Shown here: positions 16,919-26,020 of the stretch, piece by piece | Numbering within the stretch: the first letter of the stretch is position 1 | How the letters are laid out: each line of letters opens with the position of its first letter | Assembly: GCF_018130065.1 (NCBI RefSeq) | Contig: NZ_JAFCME010000001.1 | Location: forward strand, 434,001-498,000 | Source of the DNA: Bradyrhizobium sp. AUGA SZCCT0158 | GTDB taxonomy: Bacteria > Pseudomonadota > Alphaproteobacteria > Rhizobiales > Xanthobacteraceae | Direction: 5' to 3' | Length of the DNA: 64,000 nt | Notes under the pieces: model-generated | The model's database searches: none | What the model saw: the letters and a program-made list of their open reading frames with translations, nothing else | Told to the model about the DNA's origin: nothing | Translations under genes and position numbers: made by a program

Positions 16919-17527
16919 TTAGGCGACACCGATCAGCGCCGGCCATGCCTTCATGGCGTCGTGGGCGATCCGCATGAGCGTTGCGCGGGTCGCGCCGTCC
17001 CGGGCTTGAATAGCCATGCCTTGCTGCACCGTCACGTAGAAAGTCGCCACTGCGCGGGTGTCCATCTCGGCCGGCAGTTGCCCCGCCGATACGGCCAGCT
17101 TCAAACGGGATTCCAGATCATCGATGTTGGCGGCGCGGTCGTTGCGCAGCCCCTCACAGAGCCCTTCATTGGCCGCAGCCGGCGTGAGGCCCGACAGCAC
17201 GACCATGCATCCGCGCGGTTTCCCGCGCCGGGTGAAGGTCGTGGCACTGGTGGTGAGATAGGCCTCCACCGCATCCCGGATTACGGGGGCGGCGTCCATC
17301 GCTGCGAGGATTTCCGGACCCTCGGTGGCCTTGTAGTGTGTCACCGCTTCCTGGAAGAGCGCTTCCTTGGAGCCGAACGCCGCATAGAGGCTGGGTGACG
17401 CAATGCCCATCGCGCCGGTCAGATCGGAGATCGAACTCCCTTCGTAGCCTCGCGCCCAAAACACTTCCATCGCGCGCGCCAGCGCTTTCTGGCGATCAAA
17501 ACCCCGAGGCCGGCCACGATCGGCCAT
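16919..17527 (-). CDS. TetR/AcrR-family transcriptional regulator
   Basis: 202 aa. The helix-turn-helix at about residues 10-60 reads AMEVFWARGYEGSSISDLTG then IASPSLYAAFGSKEALFQ, typical of TetR. The C-terminal ligand domain is unassigned. It is divergent from the SDR/MFS gene pair with a 105-bp gap holding two copies of a 14-bp sequence, which is the arrangement of a local efflux or detoxification repressor. The start ATG at 17527 has only a weak ribosome site. Confidence 0.9.
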   Translation of the reverse strand: MADRGRPRGFDRQKALARAMEVFWARGYEGSSISDLTGAMGIASPSLYAAFGSKEALFQEAVTHYKATEGPEILAAMDAAPVIRDAVEAYLTTSATTFTRRGKPRGCMVVLSGLTPAAANEGLCEGLRNDRAANIDDLESRLKLAVSAGQLPAEMDTRAVATFYVTVQQGMAIQARDGATRATLMRIAHDAMKAWPALIGVA

Positions 17528-17540
17528 GGATGCGATCCTT

Positions 17541-17614
17541 TTCTGTATCGATCGCTATATATTTCATTTGACAGCGCCCGTCCAGTGAGACAGGCTCCAT
17601 TTCTGTAACGATCA
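17541..17614. promoter_or_regulatory. Paired direct repeats, probable TetR operator sites
   Basis: TTTCTGTAWCGATC occurs at 17541-17554 and again at 17601-17614, one base differing, 60 bp start to start (close to six helical turns). They lie in the gap between the divergent tetR and SDR genes, one near each start. Probably the TetR protein binds both to repress both directions. Confidence 0.55.
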
Positions 17615-17632
17615 ACACAGAATGGATAACGC

Positions 17633-18376
17633 ATGTCACGTCTTGAAGGAAAGCGCGCGCTTGTCACAGGCGGCAGTCGCGGAATTGGCGCTGCGATCGC
17701 CCTGCGCCTGGCCGATGAAGGGGCGGATGTCGCCCTCACCTACGAGAAGTCCCGCGATCGCGCCGAGGCCGTGGTCGCCAAGATCGAGGCGCGCGGCCGA
17801 AAGGGCCTCGCCATCGCCGCGGACAGCGCCGATCCGGTGGCGGCGAAGTCCGCCGTCGACCGCGCCGCCGCCGAACTGGGCGGGCTCGACATCCTGGTCA
17901 ACAGCGCGGGCATCGTCCGAGGATATGGCCCGATCGAGACCTGGACGCTCGAGGATATCGACCGCACCTTGGCGGTGAATGTCCGCGGGGTCATCCTCGC
18001 CACCCAGGCGGCCGCGGCCCATCTGTCCAAGGGCGGCCGTGTCATCACCATCGGCAGCAATCTCGCCGAGCGGGTGCCTCAGCCGGGCATCACCCTTTAT
18101 GCGGCGTCGAAGTCGGCCCTGCTCAGCTTCACCCGTGGCCTCGCCCACGATTTGGGCCCGCGCGGCATTACCGTGAACCTGGTTCATCCCGGCTCGACCG
18201 ATACCGACATGAATCCTGCGACGGGCGAAGGCGCTGATTTCCAGCGAAGCCGGATGCCCATCCCGGAATACGGCAAGCCGCAGGACATCGCTGGTATTGT
18301 CGCGTGGCTCGCCAGCGAGGAAGGCCGGTTCGCCAACGGCGCCGGGTTTACCGTCGACGGCGGAGCCAACGCGTGA
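17633..18376 (+). CDS. SDR-family oxidoreductase
   Basis: 247 aa classical short-chain dehydrogenase. It shows the TGGSRGIG cofactor motif (residues 12-19), NSAGIV (about 89), catalytic Ser in TIGSNLAE (about 143), Tyr and Lys in LYAASKSALL (about 157-161), and the C-terminal NGAGFTVDGGANA. The family reduces or oxidises carbonyl/hydroxyl groups with NAD(P)H; the substrate is unknown. It is first in a two-gene unit with the MFS transporter (GTGA overlap) and is divergent from tetR, suggesting conversion and export of the same toxic compound. Confidence 0.92.
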   Translation: MSRLEGKRALVTGGSRGIGAAIALRLADEGADVALTYEKSRDRAEAVVAKIEARGRKGLAIAADSADPVAAKSAVDRAAAELGGLDILVNSAGIVRGYGPIETWTLEDIDRTLAVNVRGVILATQAAAAHLSKGGRVITIGSNLAERVPQPGITLYAASKSALLSFTRGLAHDLGPRGITVNLVHPGSTDTDMNPATGEGADFQRSRMPIPEYGKPQDIAGIVAWLASEEGRFANGAGFTVDGGANA

Positions 18377-19575
18377 GCCGGGCGGCGAGCGATCACAAGG
18401 CGCTCCGCCGCACCGTTCCCTTGCTGGCGTTGGTCACCGCGATTGTCGTGGCCATCGAGTTCGTCGTGGTCGGTCTTCTGCCGTCGATGGCTCGTGATCT
18501 CAGGATCAGTCTGGCCGCCGCGGGCGGACTGGTGTCGGCCTTCGCGCTTTCGGCTGCGCTGCTGGGACCGCTGCTCACCCTGGCCGCCACGCGTCTTCAG
18601 CCGCGTCGCAGTCTGGCCGCGGTCGCGACGATTTTCGGGGTTGGCAATCTCTTGGCCGCCGCGGTTCCGAGTCACGGGCTCCTGCTGGCAGTCCGGATTG
18701 TCGAAGGAGCAACCCTGCCGGTTTTCGTGAGCGTCGGCGCCGGCGTGATCGCAATCCTCGCCAGCCCGGAGCGCCAAGGTCGCGCCATCGCACAGGTGAA
18801 CATCGGCACTATCGCCGGCCTCGTCTTCGCGGTTCCCGCCGGGGTGGCGCTGGGGACATCGGCGGATTGGCGAACTGTTTTCGCAGGCCTGGGTGTCCTG
18901 GCGCTGGCCGGCGCCGTCGCCCTGGCGATCGGCCTTCCGACCGTCTCCACCTCATGCCGGCCCAACGTCGGAAAGCAGGCGACGATCCTGCGATCGCCGC
19001 TCGTCCTCGGTCACCTCGTTCTCTCCGCGACGGTGTTCGCGGCCATGTTCGCATCCTATGCCTATCTGGCTGCGATCCTGGAGATTGAAGCCGGCTACCG
19101 CGGCGCGCAGGTTGCGATGCTGTTGATGGGATTCAGCGCCATAGGTCTGATCGGCAATGCCATCGGCGGCCGCGTGGCGGACAGGCGACCGATCGAGGGC
19201 ACGGTGGCGGCGCTCCTGGTCGTGACCTTCGCCGTGTGCGCCATTTCGGTGGCTGGCGGCCACAGCTGGTTGTTCCTTCCGCTGCTGGCGCTCTGGGGCG
19301 CGGGCCACGCCGCCGGATTCGTCCTCTGCCAGGTCCGCGTGATGTCGGCCGCCGACGAGGCCCCGGCCTTTGCGATGTCGCTCAACATCGCGGCCTGCAA
19401 TCTTGGGATCGCTGTCGGCGCCGTGACCGGGGGTGCCCTGATCGAGGTTTCTGGCCTGAGAATGTTGGGAGTCGGCACCGCAGTTTTCGCGGCCTTGGCC
19501 GTTAGCTCGGCGGTGATCATCCAACGGATCGACCAGTTGCGGCGCGCGGCATCTAAGGTGCAAGCCGGCAGCTAA
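18373..19575 (+). CDS. MFS efflux transporter (drug:H+ antiporter type)
   Basis: 400 aa from GTG 18373, whose GTGA overlaps the SDR stop codon by 4 bp; a longer in-frame ATG at 18304 would read through the SDR gene in another frame and produce an Arg-rich tail, so it is rejected. There are twelve hydrophobic segments. The N-half has FVVVGLLPSMARDLRISLA and SAALLGPLLTLAATRLQPRR, as in AraJ/DHA1-like exporters. Translational coupling with the SDR and control by the divergent TetR are likely. Confidence 0.88.
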   Translation: MSRAASDHKALRRTVPLLALVTAIVVAIEFVVVGLLPSMARDLRISLAAAGGLVSAFALSAALLGPLLTLAATRLQPRRSLAAVATIFGVGNLLAAAVPSHGLLLAVRIVEGATLPVFVSVGAGVIAILASPERQGRAIAQVNIGTIAGLVFAVPAGVALGTSADWRTVFAGLGVLALAGAVALAIGLPTVSTSCRPNVGKQATILRSPLVLGHLVLSATVFAAMFASYAYLAAILEIEAGYRGAQVAMLLMGFSAIGLIGNAIGGRVADRRPIEGTVAALLVVTFAVCAISVAGGHSWLFLPLLALWGAGHAAGFVLCQVRVMSAADEAPAFAMSLNIAACNLGIAVGAVTGGALIEVSGLRMLGVGTAVFAALAVSSAVIIQRIDQLRRAASKVQAGS

Positions 19576-19613
19576 GTTTCGTCAGCTAGGCGCGGAAAGA
19601 TCGTCAGCGAAAC

Positions 19614-19779
19614 TCGTCATGCCCGGCCATAGCGGTCTGCCTTGCGCAGACCGCGTAAACTTGTCTGCGCTGCCGGGCATCCACGTCTTCGATTCACGCG
19701 ATCAAGAAAAACGTGGATGGCCGGCATAGGCGAGCAGAAGCGACGCCGTCCTTCAGACGGCTATGCCCGGCCATGACGA
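19614..19779. repeat. GC-rich palindromic intergenic repeat
   Basis: About 166 bp with inverted ends TCGTCATGCCCGGCCATAGC and GCTATGCCCGGCCATGACGA and nested smaller hairpins (for example GCGGTCTGC/GCAGACCGC). Fits the dispersed palindromic elements common in Bradyrhizobium intergenic DNA. It may end transcription of the SDR-MFS unit. Confidence 0.7.
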
Positions 19780-19795
19780 AAAGTGGGTCACGCCC

Positions 19796-20014
19796 TTAAA
19801 AAATCGGCGTCGGGTACGGCTGGCCGATCCAGGGATTCCAGGTGACCGTTCCCGGGGGATAGCCGCCGAACGGGGGCTGCGTCGTGCAGCCGATGATGAC
19901 GATCTTGTCGCCGAAGAGGCCGCCGCCGATGCGGCCGCCGCTGACGGCTTCGAGTTGCGCGAGGCTGAGGATTTCGCAGTCAGCGCCCGTGTTCTGATTC
20001 AGGGAATTGCTCAT
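19796..20014 (-). CDS. Small double-glycine-leader peptide (bacteriocin-like precursor)
   Basis: 72 aa from ATG 20014 (AGGA 5-8 bp upstream; another ATG two codons earlier is less well placed). A polar leader of about 27 residues ends in CEILSLAQLEAVSGG, the pattern recognised by C39-type peptidase transporters (Leu/Ile/Leu spacing, then Gly-Gly). The predicted mature 45-mer is Gly/Pro/aromatic-rich (GGLFGDKIVIIGCTTQ then PPFGGYPPGT) with a single Cys. No C39 transporter or immunity gene lies nearby. It stands alone between repeats and a divergent nitronate monooxygenase. It could be a secreted signal or antimicrobial peptide. A second peptide with a similar leader is at 38846. Confidence 0.65.
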   Translation of the reverse strand: MSNSLNQNTGADCEILSLAQLEAVSGGRIGGGLFGDKIVIIGCTTQPPFGGYPPGTVTWNPWIGQPYPTPIF

Positions 20015-20020
20015 GATCAT

Positions 20021-21328
<1,308 letters not shown>

Positions 21329-21356
21329 CGCGGCTGCTCGCGGCGAACTCGGTCAC

Positions 21357-21412
21357 CTCTCCCGCTTGCGGGGGACCAAGGACGGCGCCTCCCCCGCAAG
21401 CGCGGGAGAGGG
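21357..21412. repeat. Palindromic repeat between the monooxygenase and oxidoreductase genes
   Basis: The arms CTCTCCCGCTTGCGGGGG and CCCCCGCAAGCGCGGGAGAG pair around a short centre. It ends about 19 bp before the next start codon and could occlude its ribosome site or act as a processing hairpin. Confidence 0.65.
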
Positions 21413-21430
21413 AGAAGAAAGAAGAGCCCC

Positions 21431-22399
21431 ATGAAAGCCTATGTCTACGGCGCCAACGGCGCTGAAATCACCGACGTCGCAAAACCCTCGCCGAAGGGCA
21501 CGCAGGTGCTGGTCAAGGTCAGCGCCTGCGGCCTCAACCGCGCCGATCTCGGCATGACCAAGGGCCATGTGCATGGCGCGGCCGGCGGCGTCGGCACGGT
21601 GCTGGGCATGGAATGGGCCGGCGAAGTCGCCGAGCTCGGGCCTGACGCGAAAGGCGTCAAGGTGGGCGACAAGATCATGGGCTCGGGCGGCGCGGCGTTC
21701 GCCGAATACACGCTGGCCGATCACCGCCGGCTGTTCCGCGCGCCCTCCAACATGAATTTCGAGGAGGCCGCTACGCTTCCCGTCGCGCTCGCCACCATGC
21801 ACAACGCTGTCGTGACGTCAGGCGCGCTGCAGGCGGGTCAGACCGTGCTGATCCAGGGCGCCTCCTCCGGCGTCGGGCTGATGGCGATGCAGATCGCAAA
21901 ATACAAGGGCGCCAAACTCGTGATCGGCTCCTCCACGGATGCGATGCGCCGCGGCCGGTTGAAGGAATTCGGCGCCGACCTCGCGGTGGATTCCTCAGAT
22001 CCTGGCTGGGTCGATGAAGTGCTCAAAGCGACCGGCGGCGAAGGCGTCGACCTGATCGTCGATCAGGTCTCGGGCTCGGTCGCGAACCAGAATCTCAAGG
22101 CCACCAAGGTCAAGGGCCGCATCGTCAATGTCGGCCGGCTCGGCGGCACCCATGCCGATTTCAATTTTGACCTCCACGCCGCGCGCCGCATCAACTATAT
22201 CGGGGTCACCTTCCGCACACGCACCATCGAGGAAGTTCGCGAGATCTTTGACGAGGTCCGCAAAGACATCTGGCCGGCGGTGGAATCGCGCAAACTGCAG
22301 CTGCCGATCGACAAGGTTTTTCCATTCGCCGAGATCGGTGCGGCGTTCGCGCACATGGAAGCCAATAAGCACCTCGGGAAGATCGTGGTGACGCTGTAG
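21431..22399 (+). CDS. Zinc-independent MDR-family alcohol dehydrogenase / quinone oxidoreductase-like protein
   Basis: 322 aa medium-chain reductase. The catalytic GroES-like domain (1-120) includes CGLNRADLGMTKG and GMEWAGEVAELG. The Rossmann domain has LIQGASSGVGLMAMQIAKYK around residues 137-157. The usual zinc-ligand Cys/His set of alcohol dehydrogenases is absent, as in QOR-type quinone reductases. It reduces an unsaturated carbonyl or quinone with NADPH in the cytoplasm; substrate not identifiable. It is downstream of the nitronate monooxygenase on the same strand. Confidence 0.88.
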   Translation: MKAYVYGANGAEITDVAKPSPKGTQVLVKVSACGLNRADLGMTKGHVHGAAGGVGTVLGMEWAGEVAELGPDAKGVKVGDKIMGSGGAAFAEYTLADHRRLFRAPSNMNFEEAATLPVALATMHNAVVTSGALQAGQTVLIQGASSGVGLMAMQIAKYKGAKLVIGSSTDAMRRGRLKEFGADLAVDSSDPGWVDEVLKATGGEGVDLIVDQVSGSVANQNLKATKVKGRIVNVGRLGGTHADFNFDLHAARRINYIGVTFRTRTIEEVREIFDEVRKDIWPAVESRKLQLPIDKVFPFAEIGAAFAHMEANKHLGKIVVTL

Positions 22400-22401
22400 T
22401 C

Positions 22402-22549
22402 TCGTGTCCCGGACGCAGTGCAGCACGCAGTGCTGCTCCGCAGAGCCGGGACCCACGCACCAATGGACCCCGGCTCTGCAGCGCATCACCATAGCGCGTC
22501 GAAGACGCGCGTAAACGCGCTGGTGGTGCTGCGCAGCGTCCGGGGAACG
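22402..22549. repeat. GC-rich palindromic intergenic repeat
   Basis: About 148 bp bounded by TGTCCCGGACGC and GCGTCCGGGGAA with several nested inverted repeats, including CAGAGCCGGG/CCCCGGCTCTG. It lies between convergent genes and is probably a dispersed element serving as a bidirectional terminator. Confidence 0.65.
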
Positions 22550-22601
22550 CAGGCAATCACCCCTCAGGATGAGGGTGGCTTGCTAGACTAAAGCGCCCGA
22601 A

Positions 22602-23081
22602 TCAAATCGCCGGAGTGGCGATCCTTTCCTTCAGTTCGGTGCAGGTCTTGCGGACCTCCGCCGTCATCAGCGAACAGTCCTCGATCTGAACGAAGATGCG
22701 CTTGGCCTCCTCGCGGTAGCGGGCTGCGGTTTCCCTCATCTCCTGGGTCACGGCGAGCGCATCGCGGGTCATCGCCTCGCATTGCTTGACGCGCTCGATC
22801 AGTTCCGCGCCCATCGCCTCGATGTCTTTCGCGGCAGCTTCGTATTCGCGGACAATGGCTTCCGCCGTGAGCTTGCCGATTTCCGTGGCTCCCTCGCGGT
22901 GCTCGACATAATGAGGCATCGACGCGTTGTCCGCCATCGACACGGTCGGCTCATGCACTCTTGGCGGCGTGAAAGTGACAGGCCGCCGCTCGTGGACCGG
23001 CGGACTTCTTCGAAACTCCGCTTCGATTTCGCCCTCCAGGTCAATGACGCTGGAGACCCTCTCAACTATAGACTGTACCAT
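22602..23081 (-). CDS. Hypothetical coiled-coil protein
   Basis: 159 aa from ATG 23081 (GTG 23084 is also possible) after AAGGGAG. The N-terminal third is Pro/Arg-rich and probably unstructured (HERRPVTFTPPRVHEP). Residues about 65-155 are a long charged helix with heptad-like spacing (LTAEAIVREYEAAAKDIEAM, VTQEMRETAARYREEAKRIF). There are two Cys late in the chain. There are no membrane segments or catalytic motifs, and I do not recognise a named family. It is alone, between a palindromic repeat and a 370-bp gap. The form is compatible with a scaffold or partner protein. Confidence 0.65.
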   Translation of the reverse strand: MVQSIVERVSSVIDLEGEIEAEFRRSPPVHERRPVTFTPPRVHEPTVSMADNASMPHYVEHREGATEIGKLTAEAIVREYEAAAKDIEAMGAELIERVKQCEAMTRDALAVTQEMRETAARYREEAKRIFVQIEDCSLMTAEVRKTCTELKERIATPAI

Positions 23082-23452
23082 CACTACTACTCCCTTTGTC
23101 CAAAAGTGAGTCTTCGTAATCGAGTTTAATCAGACTCCACCTCTTTGGGCGCTGTGCGCCCGCGCTCTTGCTTGAGGGCGAAGAGATTATCGCCAAAATT
23201 CAGGCAGTTCTACTGCAACGGATGTCTTTTGTTCACTAAATGTTCCTACCCCTGAATTGCCACTACGTTGCTCAACTTGGGTTTCGGCGGCACTGGATTT
23301 GCAGAAGCGCCTGCGCTCGCCGCGGATGCCTTGCACGCAGGGCGTGACCTCGGCGGCACGCGCTTCCCGGTTGCCGGACACCGCCGACCGGCGGCAAACC
23401 GCGCCCGACGCTGCCGCAGGGAACCACACCACGGGCAAGACATTGACCTTCC
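23082..23452. other. Intergenic region, no clear feature
   Basis: Between the divergent coiled-coil gene and the coupled small-gene pair. The reading frames seen are short and lack ribosome sites. No repeat, terminator or known operator is visible. Confidence 0.5.
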
Positions 23453-23617
23453 ATGAAAATGGCCAAGGCAATCCGGCAGCAGGCAGCCACCGCGGAGCGC
23501 GTCGCAGCGAACGCCGTTGACGCCTATGTCGCCGACCAGATGAAATCGCTGGCGCACGCCTTTCGAGCCCAGGCCGAGATCATCAAGAGGAAGCAGAAGA
23601 AAAAGAAGAAGAAATGA
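23453..23617 (+). CDS. 54-aa basic small protein with poly-lysine tail
   Basis: ATG 23453 to TGA 23617. The sequence is helical and Ala-rich (AIRQQAATAERVAANAVDAY) and ends in ten residues that are almost all Lys. An in-frame ATG follows two codons later. The stop codon overlaps the start of the next gene (ATGA), which argues that it is a real translated gene and coupled to that neighbour. I recognise no family; the tail suggests RNA, DNA or ribosome contact, which is inference. Confidence 0.5.
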   Translation: MKMAKAIRQQAATAERVAANAVDAYVADQMKSLAHAFRAQAEIIKRKQKKKKKK

Positions 23618-23850
23618 GCTTTTCCATCAAGGCCAAGTGCCAGCACGGCGGACTGATCCATCACAGGAAGACCGCAGAAGCTGCGCTCAAGAAAGCGCGG
23701 GAAATGTCGCGTGCCGGCTGTTATGACATCTGCATCACCACGCCCGAAGGACGGGACTACCACTCGTCCGAGTTCGCGGACCTGCCTCGCACGCCCAAAG
23801 AGCGAGCCGTTCGGAAATCGCATCCCACTCACAGGCCGGATACGCCGTGA
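23614..23850 (+). CDS. 78-aa hypothetical protein coupled to the poly-lysine small gene
   Basis: ATG 23614 overlaps the previous stop by 4 bp. It starts MSFSIKAKCQHGGLIHHRKT and contains AEAALKKAREMSRAGCYDIC then TPEGRDY, a compact alpha/beta pattern with two Cys and two adjacent His. It looks like a small domain of unknown function of the kind often found in rhizobial genomes. No homologue with known activity comes to mind. The C-terminus is basic and Pro-rich. Confidence 0.6.
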   Translation: MSFSIKAKCQHGGLIHHRKTAEAALKKAREMSRAGCYDICITTPEGRDYHSSEFADLPRTPKERAVRKSHPTHRPDTP

Positions 23851-23952
23851 TGCGCCCGGGCCTGATTGACTCCGATCCTCAGGCTTGCGCGCGGCGATAA
23901 GGAACCAATTGCCGGCGGATCGATTGGCTGAGAATGATCCGGAGTTCAAGAC

Positions 23953-24201
23953 ATGACCGATGACGCCCCCACCCAGCCGTTCATTTACGAAGGCCTGGAT
24001 CCGATCCCTGATCCCAAATCCACAATCGAGGAGGTCTCTGACGCCGTCAAAGGCGCGGCCAGCCGGGTCGGCGACGCCATCGAGTCCGGCCGAAAACCCG
24101 GCATGCCGCTAAGCATCCTTAGCAACATTGCACGTGAAGCTCCGCTCGGATCTCTCCTGGTCGCCTTCTTGCTCGGCGTCGCGGTAGCCCGGCGACGGTG
24201 A
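23953..24201 (+). CDS. 82-aa membrane-anchored protein, DUF883/ElaB-like
   Basis: An acidic N-terminus is followed by a helix (STIEEVSDAVKGAASRVGDA) and a C-terminal membrane span with basic end (GSLLVAFLLGVAVARRR). That arrangement matches short DUF883-type proteins (ElaB/YqjD), which anchor to the inner membrane by the C-terminus and have been linked to ribosome binding in stationary phase. It lies 10 bp ahead of the next gene, so the two are probably cotranscribed. Confidence 0.65.
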   Translation: MTDDAPTQPFIYEGLDPIPDPKSTIEEVSDAVKGAASRVGDAIESGRKPGMPLSILSNIAREAPLGSLLVAFLLGVAVARRR

Positions 24202-24211
24202 GGAGAAGGTC

Positions 24212-24712
24212 ATGGCCGACAAATCGACCTTTACCGCCGACGAATGGAAAACGCTGTTGGAAAGCGTGATGGCACCCGGCCTTGCCGTAACGGCGGCCGA
24301 GCCAAGCGGGCTGTGGGGCCTGCTCCAGGAGAGTTTCGCAAGCGGAAAAATGCTGGCGAAGACGAAGATGGACACGGGCTCCAACCCGCTGATCAAGGCC
24401 GTGGTCGATGATTTCGCAACAAGCGAGGGGCGAGCCGTGGCGCGCGACGGCTTGAAGGAAAGTCTCAGCGGCAAAAAACCCTCCGAGGTCAAGACGGCCT
24501 GCATCGAAATCCTGCAGAAAGTCGACGGCGTCCTGAGCGCCAAGGCACCCGGCGACGCGGCTGCGTTCAAGAACTGGTTGCGCGAAATCAGCCAAAATGT
24601 CGCCGAGGCATCCACCGAGGGTGGATTTCTCGGTATTGGCGGTGTCGTGGTCAGCGATACCGAGAAGGCGACGCTTGCCGAAATCTCCAGCGCGCTCAAA
24701 TTGGCGAGCTAG
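24212..24712 (+). CDS. Hypothetical helical protein
   Basis: 166 aa, 10 bp after the DUF883-like gene with GGAGAAGG as ribosome site. It is helical throughout (TADEWKTLLESVMAPGLAVT at the start) and ends in VSDTEKATLAEISSALKL. There is no signal peptide, membrane span or cofactor motif. It is convergent with the ABC binding protein gene, with only 5 bp between stop codons. Function unknown; probably acts with the membrane protein upstream. Confidence 0.7.
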   Translation: MADKSTFTADEWKTLLESVMAPGLAVTAAEPSGLWGLLQESFASGKMLAKTKMDTGSNPLIKAVVDDFATSEGRAVARDGLKESLSGKKPSEVKTACIEILQKVDGVLSAKAPGDAAAFKNWLREISQNVAEASTEGGFLGIGGVVVSDTEKATLAEISSALKLAS

Positions 24713-24717
24713 GCATC

Positions 24718-25971
24718 TCAATTGACCCGTTTGACCAACGGGCATTCGCTATTCGCCAGGTCGGAGTAGACCTCGCCGCTCGGAACCTTTTCAAGCACGT
24801 TGTAATATTCCCAGGGCGCTTTGACCTCCGACGGATCCTTGACCTGGACCAGGTAGAAGTCGTGCACGAGCTTGCCGTCCTCGCGCACCTTCGCGCCTCT
24901 TGCGTAGAAATCGTCAACCGGCATTGAACGCATTTTCTCCAGCACCGGATCCGTTGCATCGCCGCCAACCGCCGCGACGGCTTTCAGATAATGACTAACG
25001 CCTGAGTAGACCGCCGCTTGCGGTGCCGTGGGCATTGTGCCGCGCAGCTTGAAGAAGCGTTGGCCGAAGGCTCTGGTCTCGTCGTTGAGCGCCCAGTACC
25101 ACGCCGTGAGAGTCGTCAGGCCTTTTGCGATCTTCGGGCCCATCGCATGAACGTCGGTGAGGAACATCAGCTCGGCCACGGGCTTTTGCTTGCCGGTGTT
25201 CATGCCGAACTCGTTCCATTGTTTCATCAACGTCACCAGCTGCTCGCCGGCATTGGCGAAGGCGATGGCCTTGGCCCCGGATGCCTGGGCCTGCAGGATG
25301 AAGGAGCTGTAATCCGCGGTGCCGATCGGGTGATACACGGCACCGAGCGACTTGCCGCCTGTTGCCGCGAGCACGCGCTGCGACTCCATCACCATGTTCT
25401 TGCCGAACGCGTAGTCGGCCGCAATGAAGAACCACGTATCGTAGCCTTGGGCGACCAGCGTACGGATCGGCCCCGACACCAGATTGTAGGAATCGTGCAG
25501 CCAGGCCAGGCCGTTTCGCGAACATTGCTTGCCGTTGAGTTCGGTGGTCGCCACGGCCGAATAGACCGCAATCTTGTTCTTGTCGCGGGCCAGTGACTGG
25601 ATGGCGAGGCCAACGGCCGAGTTGGACACGTCGGCGACCATGTCGACGCCATCGACGTCGAACCATTTCCGGACGATGCCGACGCCGATATCAGGCTTGT
25701 TCTGGTGGTCGGCGGCTATGATCTCGACCTTGATCGACGGCACCAATTTCCCAAAATCTTCCGCCGCCATTTTGGCGGCAGCGATCGAACCTGGTCCGCT
25801 CAAGTCAGACAAGGGCCCGGTCTGGTCATTGATGATGCCGATCCGGACGACGCCACCGGAGAGTTCGGCCGCGCGCGCGACCGGGAAAGATCCGATCATT
25901 GCCCCGCAGAGCAAAGCAGCAGCGGCCTTGAACATCATTCTTCCCGGGTTCACGCGGCCGTTGCAAATCAT
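24718..25971 (-). CDS. ABC transporter substrate-binding protein (branched-chain amino acid type, LivK-like)
   Basis: 417 aa from ATG 25971; an ATG at 25938 would give a more typical signal peptide beginning MMFKAAAALL. The signal region ends near PVARA-AELSGG. The mature N-terminus VRIGIINDQTGPLSDLSGPG and GIVRKWFDVDGVDMVADVSN follow the periplasmic Leu/Ile/Val/amide-binding fold. In rhizobia this expanded group binds amides, aromatic acids and other small molecules, so leucine is not assured. No permease or ATPase genes adjoin it, so it is an orphan binding protein or shares a distant transporter. Confidence 0.88.
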   Translation of the reverse strand: MICNGRVNPGRMMFKAAAALLCGAMIGSFPVARAAELSGGVVRIGIINDQTGPLSDLSGPGSIAAAKMAAEDFGKLVPSIKVEIIAADHQNKPDIGVGIVRKWFDVDGVDMVADVSNSAVGLAIQSLARDKNKIAVYSAVATTELNGKQCSRNGLAWLHDSYNLVSGPIRTLVAQGYDTWFFIAADYAFGKNMVMESQRVLAATGGKSLGAVYHPIGTADYSSFILQAQASGAKAIAFANAGEQLVTLMKQWNEFGMNTGKQKPVAELMFLTDVHAMGPKIAKGLTTLTAWYWALNDETRAFGQRFFKLRGTMPTAPQAAVYSGVSHYLKAVAAVGGDATDPVLEKMRSMPVDDFYARGAKVREDGKLVHDFYLVQVKDPSEVKAPWEYYNVLEKVPSGEVYSDLANSECPLVKRVN

Positions 25972-26020
25972 GCGAGTATCTTTCCCAAAAATGGCGCCAA
26001 GTTTCCGGCCGTCTAACCGC

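Noticed and set aside
18304..18372. Upstream ATG extension of the MFS exporter
   Set aside because: It would add an Arg-rich segment read out of frame through the SDR gene; the GTGA overlap start is better supported.
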